Positions 20,777 through 29,236 of a DNA stretch of 51,549 nt are shown here, in pieces; the first letter of the stretch is position 1; each line of letters starts with the position of its first letter. Below the pieces are notes generated by a model. That model was not told where the DNA came from. It made no database searches and was given only the letters and a program-made list of their open reading frames with translations. The translations under genes were made by a program, and so were the position numbers. This DNA comes from Bacillota bacterium. Lineage in GTDB: Bacteria; Bacillota; Sulfobacillia; Sulfobacillales; Sulfobacillaceae. Location of the stretch: positions 1-51,549 of the forward strand of contig JAIMBD010000016.1 of the NCBI GenBank assembly GCA_023511625.1. The letters run 5' to 3'.

Positions 20777-21314
20777 TGCCTTCCGCCTCCTTCGCCGGTT
20801 CTGCCGCCAACAGCTGGCGCAAGATCCGGGCCGTGGCGCCCCACACCCGGGCCCACGCCAAGGGGTACTCGGGCACCCACGTTTCCCGCCGCCACACCCA
20901 GTGTTCTACGGCGCGCAATTCCGCCAGGGGAGCCCACGCCCAATCGGCCACCTCGGCCGGTTGCGGCCGCGGTTGTGGCCGCGTCGGCCACGCCGCCACA
21001 CAGGGCAAGACGGTGTAGCCGCTGGCGGGAATGAAGATAGGGTCGAGATACCCGAGTCGTTGGTCCGGCTCGACCCGCAGGCCGACCTCTTCCTCGCTCT
21101 CGCGCACGGCCGTATGCCAGAGGTCGGGGTCGAGCGCGGGGTCGAAACGGCCCCCCGGCAGGGCCACCTGTCCGGCGTGCTCGCGCAGGTAGGACGGGCG
21201 CCGGATCAACAGCACGGCCCACCCTTCCACGCAAGGAGCCAGGTGCGCCATCACTGCCGCCGGCTTGGTCCAGCCGCGAAATGGCGGCACGCCTTGGGCC
21301 AACCCCCATCCCAC
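20709..21314 (-). CDS. Nudix hydrolase, CoA pyrophosphatase (NudL-like)
   Basis: A 201-residue Nudix protein. The segment LLIRRPSYLREHAGQVALPGG matches, by its LRxHxGQVAxPGG core, the NuCoA motif of coenzyme A diphosphatases, and the Nudix box follows directly as GGRFDPALDPDLWHTAVRES with EEEVGL. It probably cleaves CoA or CoA esters to 4'-phosphopantetheine and adenosine 3',5'-bisphosphate. The frame is open to 21866; the GTG at 21314 is preferred because GGGAGGTGG lies about 8 bases upstream. Its 3' end overlaps the next gene by 68 bases. Confidence 0.82.
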   Translation of the reverse strand: MGWGLAQGVPPFRGWTKPAAVMAHLAPCVEGWAVLLIRRPSYLREHAGQVALPGGRFDPALDPDLWHTAVRESEEEVGLRVEPDQRLGYLDPIFIPASGYTVLPCVAAWPTRPQPRPQPAEVADWAWAPLAELRAVEHWVWRRETWVPEYPLAWARVWGATARILRQLLAAEPAKEAEGSAGGGAGRPQRNGQEPSRLHGG

Positions 21315-21600
21315 GGCACCACCTCCCTGGGCCCGCTTCGCCGTTGCCCCCGCCCCCGGATCCGGTTCCGGCGGGAGCATCCCCCCACGTGAGCCCCTTT
21401 GCCATCCATCATAAGTCATCCCGCGCCCCGGAGCGAGCCCTGGCCTCCTCCCTAGATCCCGATCCATTGGATCCCCCGATTCCCCTCCTTTCAGTCCGAT
21501 GCGCCCCCTTCCTTTGGCCCTTTTGGGAATCGCCGGCCCCGGGGTACGTTCGAAGCATCTAGCGAATGCGTGCGAGAAACGTTCGAGGGAGGCGAAGGCC

Positions 21601-22230
21601 GTGGTTTCCGCAATCTCCTGTCCCAAACTCGACCCCGAGACCCTTGCCCATCTGATAGGCCGCGCGCGCACCCAAGACCAGGGGGCACTGGCCGCCCTGA
21701 TGGAAGGGTTGCGGCCGGTCCTGGGCAGCTGGGTGCGGCGGCACGCTCTGCCGGGACTAGGCTCCGAAGACCTCTGGCAGGAGGCATGGATCGGGTTGTG
21801 GACTGCAGTCCAGGCCTTTCGACCGGAGGCCGGCCCGTGGCTTCCCTTCGCCACCGTCTGCATCACCCGCCACTTGGCAACAGTGGCAAAAGCTCAGCTC
21901 GGCCCCAGCCACCGCCCGCTCAACGAGGCCGTGCCCTGGGAAGACGCCGTGGTGGAGGTGGGCGCCGACCCCCTGTGGCATGTGCAGGCTGCCGACGCCG
22001 ATCCGGCCGAGTGGGTGGCCGACCGAGACCTTGGGCGCGCCGTTGCGGAGTGGGCCAAGACGGCGTTGAGTCCGTGGGAGCGGCGATGTTGGCAAGCCTG
22101 GATGGAGGGCATGCCCCTTGCGGCCGTGGCGCGTCGGCACGGGGTCTCCTACAAGGCCGTAGACAACGCCGTCCGCCGCGCGAAACGCAAGTTGCGCCAA
22201 GCCTGGCCCGCCCTGACCGGCGCCCGGTAA
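21601..22230 (+). CDS. sigH: RNA polymerase sigma factor, SigH (Spo0H)-like
   Basis: A 209-residue sigma-70-family factor. Region 2 has SEDLWQEAWIGLWTAVQAF and FATVCITRHLATVAKAQ, very close to the SigH pattern (LCITRQIITAIKTATRQ). Region 4 has LSPWERRCWQAWMEGMPL and a helix-turn-helix AVARRHGVSYKAVDNAVRRA, again matching SigH (KSVDNALQRIKRKL). SigH drives the switch to sporulation or competence in Bacillota. The GTG at 21601 follows GAGGGAGG with about 9 bases spacing. It is divergent from the Nudix/phoP operon. A related stationary-phase sigma factor is the alternative. Confidence 0.85.
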   Translation: MVSAISCPKLDPETLAHLIGRARTQDQGALAALMEGLRPVLGSWVRRHALPGLGSEDLWQEAWIGLWTAVQAFRPEAGPWLPFATVCITRHLATVAKAQLGPSHRPLNEAVPWEDAVVEVGADPLWHVQAADADPAEWVADRDLGRAVAEWAKTALSPWERRCWQAWMEGMPLAAVARRHGVSYKAVDNAVRRAKRKLRQAWPALTGAR

Positions 22231-22347
22231 ATGCCCCATCCTTTGGCACCTATCCCAACCTCTGCATACGATGGCACGGAGTCACTCGCTCGCCCAAGCG
22301 GCGCGTGCTTCGTCGGCCATCGCATCCTACCGCAAGGAGGGAATCCT

Positions 22348-22521
22348 ATGGAACAGACCTCTCGCCCGCACCACCGCCATTCGCGCTCGCGGCACCACCG
22401 GCGGCCCATCGACCTCTTGCTCCTGTTGCTGCTCCTCAGTCGGCATCACCGCCGGCGCAGCTGCTCCTCTTCGAAGTCGCGCTCGCACCATCATCACCAC
22501 GTGGTCAGCTCCGGCCAGTAG
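22348..22521 (+). CDS. His/Arg/Ser-rich mini-protein with poly-Leu core
   Basis: A 57-residue reading frame with a very good ribosome binding site (AAGGAGGG, 7 bases from ATG) downstream of sigH on the same strand. The product has a His/Arg-rich N-terminal third (RPHHRHSRSRHHRRP), a run of eight leucines, and a Ser/His-rich tail ending HHHHHVVSSGQ. I recognise no family. Composition suggests metal or nucleic-acid binding or a spore-coat-like structural protein, with the Leu run possibly inserting in a membrane though it is short for that. A strong GC hairpin follows at 22528-22553. Confidence 0.6.
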   Translation: MEQTSRPHHRHSRSRHHRRPIDLLLLLLLLSRHHRRRSCSSSKSRSHHHHHVVSSGQ

Positions 22522-22527
22522 TCGTAT

Positions 22528-22553
22528 CCGCCCCCCACGCCGCTGGGGGGCGG
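22528..22553 (+). terminator. Strong GC hairpin after the His-rich gene
   Basis: CCGCCCCCCA and TGGGGGGCGG form a perfect 10-bp stem with a six-base loop, 6 bases past the stop codon. No T run follows, so it may stabilise the mRNA end or act as a weak terminator. Confidence 0.4.
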
Positions 22554-22588
22554 ACGCCGTCATCGAGAAGGGCCGGTCTGCCCCGGCC

Positions 22589-23431
22589 CTAGTCGCTTCC
22601 TTCGCGGCTCAGCCGTTCGATGGCCTGGGTCAGCAGGTTGTCAAAGCAAGCGGGGTCGGAATCCATCGGTAGGTGGCCGGCTCCGGGCATCACGGCAACG
22701 GCCAGGGCCGCGCCGACACGGGCGCGCACCTTCTCCAGGGGGAAGATGACGTCGCGGTCGCCCCAGATGGCCTCCACCGGCACACCGGTGGCCAAAAGGC
22801 GCTCCCAAAGCCGAGGGGCCTCATAGAACGCGCCCATCCGCGCCATTTCGCGGGCCGCGCGCCACCCGTAACGCAGGCGGGCGCGGTCCTCCGGGGCAAG
22901 CCGCGCGGGGTCGACCCCAAGTCCTCGGAGAATCCGACTCCCCACCCAGGCGGTGCTGGTCCACCAAATGCCAAGCCGATTGACCCACACCCAGGGCGTG
23001 GGCGTAAAGGTGTTCTCAGGCGCGATGAGGCCGGCCGCCGCGATGAAGATCACGCCGCGGCTGGCTTCGCGGTGAACGATGGCAAGCTCCCCGGCCACCA
23101 TGCCGCCCATGGAGTGGCCGACCCAGATCCACCGCCGACCCGGTGCTACCGTTTCGGCAAAAGCCCAGGCGGCGGCCACCAAATCGGATAGGGTCTGGCG
23201 CCGGCGCGGCAACGACGATGCGCCAAACCCAGGTAGGTCGAGGGCCCAGAGCGAGTTTTTCACCCGCGTGCGCTGCATCCACGGCCAGAAGGTCAGGCGC
23301 GAGGCGCCCATTCCGTGAAGGAGCAGAACCGGAGGGCCAGTCCCGGGTCGCTGGCAGTACGCGAGCGTCAACGATGCGTCCCCGATCTGGACCGGCAGCA
23401 TCTCCTTGGGCCATCGCTCCCGATTACTCAT
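22589..23431 (-). CDS. Alpha/beta-fold hydrolase
   Basis: A 280-residue hydrolase with the full catalytic set: oxyanion motif LLLHGMG, nucleophile elbow GHSMGG (S107), acid in AIWGDRDVIF (D225), and base in GAGHLPM (H253). A helical cap lies between residues 135 and 215. Esterases, lipases and haloalkane-type enzymes share this layout, so the substrate is not inferable. The ATG at 23431 is chosen on homology length; the ATG at 23401 is an alternative and neither has a well-spaced ribosome binding site. It is divergent from pncA. Confidence 0.85.
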   Translation of the reverse strand: MSNRERWPKEMLPVQIGDASLTLAYCQRPGTGPPVLLLHGMGASRLTFWPWMQRTRVKNSLWALDLPGFGASSLPRRRQTLSDLVAAAWAFAETVAPGRRWIWVGHSMGGMVAGELAIVHREASRGVIFIAAAGLIAPENTFTPTPWVWVNRLGIWWTSTAWVGSRILRGLGVDPARLAPEDRARLRYGWRAAREMARMGAFYEAPRLWERLLATGVPVEAIWGDRDVIFPLEKVRARVGAALAVAVMPGAGHLPMDSDPACFDNLLTQAIERLSREGSD

Positions 23432-23585
23432 GGACTGCCCCGCCGCCGGCAGCACCGGCTTTGCCGCCCAGCCCTTGAGCGGCGGTCCGCTGGATGCTAC
23501 CGTATTCGGTAAGAAACGCCGCGCGGAGTCCCCGCAATTCCCCGCCGCTCGGGGAACTCGGGCGGTCTCGCCGGCAAGGAGGGCG

Positions 23586-24206
23586 ATGGGGTTGTCTTCG
23601 CCGATTCCACCCAACGCCGTGGCGCTCGGCCACGCCGTGGTGGTGGTCGATGTCCAGCGCGATTTTTGTCCGGGCGGCAGCCTTGCGGTTCCCGATGGCG
23701 ACCGCATCTTCCCGACCGTCAACCGTTGGGTCCGGACCTTCCAGGCGGCCGGGCTGCCGGTGGTATTCACCCAAGACCATCATCCCCCCCGTCACATCTC
23801 CTTCCACGAGCGTGGAGGGCCGTGGCCGCCGCACTGCGTACAGGGCACATCCGGCGCCGCCATCCACCCCGCCATCTGGGTGCCAGTCGGGGCCGTTCGC
23901 TTCTACAAGGGAGAGGATCCCGACCGCGACGCCTACAGCGGGTTCGAAGGGCGGCTTTACGATCCCCGCGAGCCCGACCGCCGAGGACCCGACTTGGCGA
24001 GCTGGTTGCGGGAGGCGGGGATCCACCATCTGTACGTGTTAGGGCTCGCCACCGACTACTGTGTGCGGGCCACGGCCCTCGACGCCATTCGGGCCGGGTT
24101 TGCGGTTTCGGTGGTCGAGGCAGGCGTCCGCGGCGTGGATCGGAATCCCGGCGACTCCGAGCGGGCCCTGGCCGAGCTGGCGGCCGCCGGCGTCGAGCGC
24201 CTCTAG
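23586..24206 (+). CDS. pncA: Nicotinamidase
   Basis: A 206-residue isochorismatase-fold amidase that converts nicotinamide to nicotinate in NAD salvage. Catalytic triad: D22 in VVDVQRDFCPGGSLAV, K108 in RFYKGEDP, and C159 in GLATDYCVRATALDA. Metal ligands D64 and H66 (QDHHPP) and H83 (PPHCVQGT) are also present, matching E. coli PncA rather than other isochorismatases. The ATG at 23586 is preceded by AAGGAGGGCG. Its 3' end faces moaE, with 7 bases between them. Confidence 0.93.
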   Translation: MGLSSPIPPNAVALGHAVVVVDVQRDFCPGGSLAVPDGDRIFPTVNRWVRTFQAAGLPVVFTQDHHPPRHISFHERGGPWPPHCVQGTSGAAIHPAIWVPVGAVRFYKGEDPDRDAYSGFEGRLYDPREPDRRGPDLASWLREAGIHHLYVLGLATDYCVRATALDAIRAGFAVSVVEAGVRGVDRNPGDSERALAELAAAGVERL

Positions 24207-24213
24207 CGGCCGG

Positions 24214-24654
24214 TCATGTCTGCATCCCCGCCTCGGGATCGTGGTGCCACGCCTCGCTCCCGTCTTGCCAGATCTCCTTTTTCCAGATGGGGACCTCTTG
24301 CTTCAACCGGTCGATCCCTTCCCGACAGGCCGCAAAGGCCGCCTCGCGGTGGGGCGCGGCCACCCCGACCAGCACGCTGACCTCCTCCAACCCTAGCCGC
24401 CCCACGCGGTGAACCATGACCACGTGGCGAATGGGATAGGCGGCCTTCAGGGCCCGCCCGATAGCAGCCATGGCGGCCTCCGCCATGGCTGGGTAGGCCT
24501 CGTACACCAGCCCCTGGGACGGCCGCCCTTCGAACTCGTTGCGCACCGTACCCAAAAAGAGCGCGAGTCCCCCGCAACTGGGGTCAGACAGGCGCGCCAA
24601 CGCCGCCGCCACGTCGATGGGGCCGTCTACGATCTGATAGGCATCTTCGGCCAT
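24214..24654 (-). CDS. moaE: Molybdopterin synthase catalytic subunit MoaE
   Basis: A 146-residue subunit of molybdopterin synthase, which inserts two sulfurs into precursor Z. Motifs are GGLALFLGTVRNEFEG, LVYEAYPAMAEAAM, VHRVGRL and the catalytic-lysine segment VPIWKKEIWQDGSEAW. It follows moaD by 40 bases on the same strand, so the two subunits are co-expressed. No other molybdenum-cofactor gene is in the window. Confidence 0.95.
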   Translation of the reverse strand: MAEDAYQIVDGPIDVAAALARLSDPSCGGLALFLGTVRNEFEGRPSQGLVYEAYPAMAEAAMAAIGRALKAAYPIRHVVMVHRVGRLGLEEVSVLVGVAAPHREAAFAACREGIDRLKQEVPIWKKEIWQDGSEAWHHDPEAGMQT

Positions 24655-24694
24655 CTCCCGCTCCTTTCTCGTCGCTACGCCGGCGGGCCCCGGA

Positions 24695-24934
24695 CTAACC
24701 GCCGCTGACGGGGGGAATGACGGCCACTTCGTCCCCCTCGGCCAACACGCGGTCGGGTCGCGCCCACTCGCGATTGACGCTGAACATCCACTGCTCCAGG
24801 GGAGCTCTGAGGGGCTCCGCCAGGTGCTGTCGATAGAGATCGGCGACGGTGCTGCCCGGTGCGAGATCGTAGGTGCGCGTGCGCGCGTTCATACGGTCGC
24901 GCGCAAAGGCGAAGAATACCACCGAAACCTGCAT
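24695..24934 (-). CDS. moaD: Molybdopterin synthase sulfur carrier subunit MoaD
   Basis: A 79-residue ubiquitin-fold sulfur carrier ending in the essential Gly-Gly (AVIPPVSGG), which is thiocarboxylated by MoeB. The FSVNREWARPDRVLAEGDEV stretch is typical of MoaD. The ATG at 24934 follows GGGGGAGAAGGG. The frame is open much further upstream, but that region is opposite the L,D-transpeptidase gene and not homologous to anything expected. Confidence 0.93.
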   Translation of the reverse strand: MQVSVVFFAFARDRMNARTRTYDLAPGSTVADLYRQHLAEPLRAPLEQWMFSVNREWARPDRVLAEGDEVAVIPPVSGG

Positions 24935-25024
24935 CCCTTCTCCCCCTCCCCTCGAACACGGCCCTACTTTAGGGCTCAAAGCACTGGAAGTCACACCGTT
25001 GGCATGGGTCAAGGAGGGTTGCCC

Positions 25025-25816
25025 GTGTGGCCCTGGTTCTCCTGGTGGTGGACCGCTGCCGTTCCAGTGCGGCCAGTTTGGCCGCCGCGAGTGGTCGGCG
25101 TCGACTACGGCCTCCAATTGGTCGCCCGCCGCCCTCTCCCCTCCTCGGCCATAGCCCAGCGGATTACGGTCACCCCTGCCGTTCCCTGGCGGCTTTTGGC
25201 TGAGGGCCGCGACCATTGGCAGGTAGACCCCTTGGCGTTGTGGCCGGCCCACACCACCCTCCGCATCCACTACCGCGGCGATCCCCCCTGGACGGTCACG
25301 ATGCACGTGGGCGCCGATAAATGGGTCGCGGTCGACCTCACCCACCAGACTGCCACGGCCTATGTAGGCCTCGTTCCCGTGCGCACCATGCGGGTGGCGA
25401 CCGGCGTGGCCCCCGACTGGGTGACACCTACCGGCCGATTTTGGATCTTCCGCAAGGTGGCCGACGACCGCATGCGTGGCGGCGAACCCGGGCGGCCTGG
25501 CTCCTGGGACGTGGCCCACGTGCCGTACGCCCAGTACTTTTATCGCGGCGTGGCCTTTCACGGAGCCTGGTGGACCCGCCGCTTTGGGGTACCGCAAAGC
25601 CATGGCTGCGTGCAGCTGGCCACCCGCATGCACAACCCCGACCCCCGCGGAGTTCCGGAAGACGCCGGGTGGCTTTGGCACTTCACCAACCTTGGCACGC
25701 TGGTGGTCGTCACAGGGAAGACCCCGACTGCACCACCCCTGCCGCGGCGTCCGCCGGCTCCGGTCCCAGGGCCTCCGCCGTCCGGCGCCAGGTCCGCCGC
25801 ATCATCCATCCCGTGA
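25025..25816 (+). CDS. L,D-transpeptidase (YkuD domain)
   Basis: A 263-residue protein whose central part is a YkuD catalytic domain: VDLTHQTATAYVGLVPV, TPTGRFWI, and HGAWW...FGVPQSHGCVQLA with catalytic H179, H193 and C195. Such enzymes make 3-3 peptidoglycan cross-links or attach proteins to the wall, outside the membrane. The GTG at 25025 is chosen for its AAGGAGGG seven bases upstream; an ATG at 25004 is possible. The Trp-rich N terminus (WPWFSWWWTAAVPV) is not a classic signal peptide. The C-terminal 35 residues are Pro-rich and overlap lgt on the other strand. Confidence 0.87.
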   Translation: MWPWFSWWWTAAVPVRPVWPPRVVGVDYGLQLVARRPLPSSAIAQRITVTPAVPWRLLAEGRDHWQVDPLALWPAHTTLRIHYRGDPPWTVTMHVGADKWVAVDLTHQTATAYVGLVPVRTMRVATGVAPDWVTPTGRFWIFRKVADDRMRGGEPGRPGSWDVAHVPYAQYFYRGVAFHGAWWTRRFGVPQSHGCVQLATRMHNPDPRGVPEDAGWLWHFTNLGTLVVVTGKTPTAPPLPRRPPAPVPGPPPSGARSAASSIP

Positions 25817-26534
25817 AGACCAGGATGGGGGGCGTAAAGAGCTGCATCAAGGTGGTGCCGGCCAGGCCCCAGTGCGGGTTGACCCAGTGGAACAGGTACA
25901 GAGGATTGTCGCGCGTGGTCTCCTCCACCGTCCCCCGCAAGATGGCATAATAGAACATCGCCGACCAAAACTGGTAGCCCGGGGGCGGAGTCCCCCGCCG
26001 CTCGACCCAGAAGTACCGCAACAAGAGAAACACCCCAATGGACGACCCGATCAGCTGCTCCGGCCAGCGGCCAAACCCCAAGGCAGTCATGCGGCCCAAG
26101 ACTTCGTGGTTGAAGATGTTGCCGATGCGGACCATGAAGATGCCGAGCGCCACCCCCGGCACGGCCCAGTCGACCAGGTGGTTGAACACCAGGGGTTTGT
26201 CCCGCAATTGCACCCACAGGGCGAGAAGCCCCATCCCCACTGCTCCGTCGTACGCCAAGCCGCCGTCCCAAATGCGCAGGGCCTGCAGGGGATCTTGCCA
26301 CAACCACTGGGGGTCGTTGGCCAGTACAAACACCAGGCGCGCTCCCACTACGCCCCAGATCACCGTCCACAGGGTAACGTTGGCCAAGCGGTCGGGGTCT
26401 TCGCCCAACTCGCGCCCGCGCTCGAGGAGATACCAGGAGCCCAAAAGGATGGCCAGCACCATGAAGATCCCGTACCAGTGCACCCCAATGGGCCCGATCT
26501 TAAAGGCGTAGGGGCTTAACCACGGTATGTCCAT
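25710..26534 (-). CDS. lgt: Prolipoprotein diacylglyceryl transferase
   Basis: A 274-residue multi-pass membrane enzyme that transfers diacylglycerol to the lipobox cysteine of prolipoproteins. Conserved features are the N-terminal VHWYGIFMVLA, GARLVFVL, WDGGLAYDGAVGMG and the Lgt signature MVRIGNIFNHEVLGRMT. Start ATG at 26534 has AGAAGG upstream. The last 107 bases overlap the convergent L,D-transpeptidase gene on the opposite strand. Followed upstream by hemL and ychF on the same strand. Confidence 0.95.
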   Translation of the reverse strand: MDIPWLSPYAFKIGPIGVHWYGIFMVLAILLGSWYLLERGRELGEDPDRLANVTLWTVIWGVVGARLVFVLANDPQWLWQDPLQALRIWDGGLAYDGAVGMGLLALWVQLRDKPLVFNHLVDWAVPGVALGIFMVRIGNIFNHEVLGRMTALGFGRWPEQLIGSSIGVFLLLRYFWVERRGTPPPGYQFWSAMFYYAILRGTVEETTRDNPLYLFHWVNPHWGLAGTTLMQLFTPPILVFTGWMMRRTWRRTAEALGPEPADAAAGVVQSGSSL

Positions 26535-26586
26535 TGCCTGTCGCCTTCTTCCTGTTCCAAGGCGGCTTCCTGGCGGAAGCCGGTCG

Positions 26587-27855
26587 CTACAGCGCGCGAA
26601 AGACCTGATCGGCGGCGGCCAGGGTTTGCTCCACCGCCGTGGCGTCGTGGGCGAGGGAAGGAAAGGCGGTCTCAAACGGCGAGGGGGGCCAGAATACGCC
26701 GGCCTCCCGCATGCCGTGAAAGAACCGGCGAAAGCGGGACAGGTCGCTCGCCGCCACCTCGGCGAAATTCTTGGGCGGCGTGGCGCGGAAAAACAACGTC
26801 AACATCCCCGGCCGCCAGCTGGCCACGGCCTCCACGCCGTGCCGCCGCGCCCGCTCCTCGAGCCCCACCGCCAAGGCCTCGGTGACCGCCGCCAGGCGCT
26901 GGTACTGCCCAGGCTGGCTCAGCACCTCGAGTTGCGCCAAGCCGGCGGCCATGGCCAAGGGGTTCCCGCTTAAGGTGCCGGCTTGGTACACGCCGCCGAG
27001 CGGCGCCACCCGCTCCATGTAGGGCCGACGCCCCCCGTAGGCCGCAACCGGCATCCCGGCCCCGATCACCTTGCCGAGGCAGACCAGGTCGGGCTCGAGG
27101 GCGTAAAGCCGGGTCGCGCCGCCCCAGGCCACCCGAAATCCGGTCATCACCTCGTCGACCACCACCAAGGCGCCGGCCGCGCGGGCCGCGCGCGCCACCG
27201 TTTCCAAAAAGCCGGGCTCGGCCGGGACCGTCCCCATGTTGCCGGCCACCGGCTCAAAGATCACCGCTGCGATTTCCTGCCCAAAGGTGCGAAAACAGGC
27301 CGCCACGGCCTCGGCATCGTTGTAGGGCACCGTCAGGGTCAAGGCGGCCAATGCCGTCGGCACGCCTTCGGAGTCGGGCACGCCCAAGGTGGCCGCTCCC
27401 GATCCGGCCTTGATCAAGAGCGTGTCGTGGTGGCCGTGGTAACAGCCCTCAAACTTGAGCACGCGCGCGCGCCCGGTGACGGCACGCGCCACCCGCAAGG
27501 CGGTCATGGTGGCCTCGGTGCCGGAATTGACCATGCGCACGAGCTCCAGCCCCGGCACGGCCCCGGTCAGCCGCTCAGCCATCTCCACCTCCGCGCGGGT
27601 CGGCGTGCCAAAACTCAGCCCCCGGCCGGCGGCGTCCTGGACCGCCGCCACCACCGTAGGATGGGCATGGCCGAGAATCAACGGACCGTAACTCATCACG
27701 TAGTCGATGTACCGCCGCCCATCCTCATCGTACAGATACGGCCCTTCCCCCCGCTCGGCGATAAAGGGTTGGCCACCGACCCCCCGGAACGACCGGACGG
27801 GGCTGTTCACGCCGCCAGGCAGGACCTTCAAGGCCCGCTCCCACACGCTCGCCAT
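26587..27855 (-). CDS. hemL: Glutamate-1-semialdehyde 2,1-aminomutase
   Basis: A 422-residue PLP enzyme of the C5 haem pathway making 5-aminolevulinate. It has PGGVNSPVRSF, GPLILGHAHP, the NSGTEATMTALRVAR phosphate-binding segment, FEGCYHGHHD, VVDEVMTGFR (Asp contacting the PLP ring) and the lysine site CLGKVIGAGMPVAAYGG (about residue 265), followed by GGVYQAGTLSGNPLAM. It begins 11 bases after ychF. Confidence 0.97.
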   Translation of the reverse strand: MASVWERALKVLPGGVNSPVRSFRGVGGQPFIAERGEGPYLYDEDGRRYIDYVMSYGPLILGHAHPTVVAAVQDAAGRGLSFGTPTRAEVEMAERLTGAVPGLELVRMVNSGTEATMTALRVARAVTGRARVLKFEGCYHGHHDTLLIKAGSGAATLGVPDSEGVPTALAALTLTVPYNDAEAVAACFRTFGQEIAAVIFEPVAGNMGTVPAEPGFLETVARAARAAGALVVVDEVMTGFRVAWGGATRLYALEPDLVCLGKVIGAGMPVAAYGGRRPYMERVAPLGGVYQAGTLSGNPLAMAAGLAQLEVLSQPGQYQRLAAVTEALAVGLEERARRHGVEAVASWRPGMLTLFFRATPPKNFAEVAASDLSRFRRFFHGMREAGVFWPPSPFETAFPSLAHDATAVEQTLAAADQVFRAL

Positions 27856-27866
27856 GGATCCGCCCC

Positions 27867-28928
27867 CTACACGTTGAAGCGAAAGGTGATGACGTCACCG
27901 TCCTGGACCACGTAGTCGCGGCCTTCGAGCCGCACCCACCCCTGGCGTTGCGCCGCCGCCATGCTACCGGCGCGGTCGAGGTCGGCGAACGCCACCACCT
28001 CGGCGCGGATGAAGCCCCGTTCGAGGTCGGAGTGGATCTTACCGGCCGCCTTCTTGGCTACTGTGCCCTGCGCAATCGGCCAGGCCCGCACCTCGTCTTC
28101 ACCGGCGGTCAAAAACGAGATGAGCCCGATGCGCTGGTAGATGGCTCGAGCCACACGGGCCACCCCCGGCTCCTCCAGACCGAGGTCAGCCAAAAACGCT
28201 CGCCGTTCCGCGGGGTCCAGCGCCTGGATCTCGGCCTCCAAATCTCCGGCCACCGTCACGACCGGAATGGCCTTGGCCTCGGCCTCGGCCCCCACGCGCT
28301 GCTGGTCCGGCCACCGGTCGGCGCGAAATCCGGCCTCATCCAGGTTGATGACCCAGATGACGGGCTTCAGCGTCAAGAGCTGGTAGCCGCGCAAGAGTTT
28401 CTCCTCGGCCTCCGTCAGCGCCACCTGGGTCAGGCGCCGCCCCGCCTCGAGTGCAGCCACCAACCGGGGGAGCAGCTCCAGCTCCGGCTGCACCTCCTTG
28501 GGAACCTTTTTGCCCTGGCGCAACCGCTCCAACCGGCGCTGAAGCAGATCGAGGTCGGCGAGGTTGAGCTCAAGCTCCATGTCCTCGATGTCTGCCCAGG
28601 GATGGGGCGGGCCGTCGAATTCCGACGGAAAGCCGCGCACCACCTGGACCAAGGCATCCACGAGGCGCACCTCGTTAAGAAAGCGATTCGGTCCGCCGAT
28701 CTCGGTGTGGCTCAGCCCCGGTACGTCGACCACGGCGATCTGCGCCGGCGTGACCTTGCGGGGATGGTACAGTTCCGCCAAGCGGTCCAGGCGCGGATCG
28801 GGCACCTGCGCCAAGGCGCGGTGCGTTTCCGTCCGGCCGTACGCCTTGACGTCAATCCCGGCCCCCGTGAGGAGATTGAAGAGGGTGGTTTTGCCCGCGC
28901 GGGGCAACCCGATCAGTCCGACGTCCAC
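27867..28928 (-). CDS. ychF: YchF/Ola1-family nucleotide-binding protein
   Basis: A 353-residue Obg-related P-loop protein that prefers ATP in characterised members and binds ribosomes. G1 is GLPRAGKTT (residues 7-15), G3 is VDVPGLSHTEIGG and the G4 position reads NLDE. A coiled-coil insert spans about residues 125-175, and the C-terminal TGS-like domain ends GWVRLEGRDYVVQDGDVITF. Compared with E. coli YchF the protein is slightly short. It heads a ychF-hemL-lgt group. Confidence 0.93.
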   Translation of the reverse strand: MDVGLIGLPRAGKTTLFNLLTGAGIDVKAYGRTETHRALAQVPDPRLDRLAELYHPRKVTPAQIAVVDVPGLSHTEIGGPNRFLNEVRLVDALVQVVRGFPSEFDGPPHPWADIEDMELELNLADLDLLQRRLERLRQGKKVPKEVQPELELLPRLVAALEAGRRLTQVALTEAEEKLLRGYQLLTLKPVIWVINLDEAGFRADRWPDQQRVGAEAEAKAIPVVTVAGDLEAEIQALDPAERRAFLADLGLEEPGVARVARAIYQRIGLISFLTAGEDEVRAWPIAQGTVAKKAAGKIHSDLERGFIRAEVVAFADLDRAGSMAAAQRQGWVRLEGRDYVVQDGDVITFRFNV

Positions 28929-28982
28929 ATCCGTCCCCCATTTCTTCCAGCACCGCGGGCATGGACACCCGGGTTCCGCTCT

Positions 28983-28988
28983 ATTGTA
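28983..28988 (-). promoter_or_regulatory. Possible -10 of ychF-hemL-lgt
   Basis: TACAAT stands 55 bases before the ychF start in the gap after the small spore-protein-like gene. No clear -35 accompanies it. Confidence 0.3.
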
Positions 28989-29059
28989 CTATGGGGAGTC
29001 CCACGGGGGCGGATGGGAAAGTCGGCGGCGGAGAGCCCCGCCGCCGGTGTCGTCGCGCG

Positions 29060-29236
29060 TTACGCCTCGTCTTCGTCGGAATTGGCGTCCCCCGCATCGG
29101 TCAGACGATCCTGGCGCACCGCATCGCGACCCAAGGGCTGGTCGTGGTCGTCAAGGGGTATGCCGAGTTCGGAAGCCACCTCTTCTGCGAAGCGGCGCCG
29201 GGTCCAGGCTTTGTCGGTCAGCTTGGGGCGGGGCAC
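29060..29236 (-). CDS. Small acidic protein resembling minor spore proteins
   Basis: A 58-residue product from the GTG at 29236, which has AGGAGGT six bases upstream. The segment LTDKAWTRRRFAEEVASELGIPL then GRDAVRQD resembles, by its LxxxAW, EVAxELG and RDAxR positions, small acid-soluble spore proteins of Desulfotomaculum-like Firmicutes, but the second DNA-binding half and the usual Gly-Gly motifs are lacking. The tail is acidic (DANSDEDEA). A spore role is a guess from this resemblance; an unrelated small protein is possible. Confidence 0.5.
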   Translation of the reverse strand: MPRPKLTDKAWTRRRFAEEVASELGIPLDDHDQPLGRDAVRQDRLTDAGDANSDEDEA

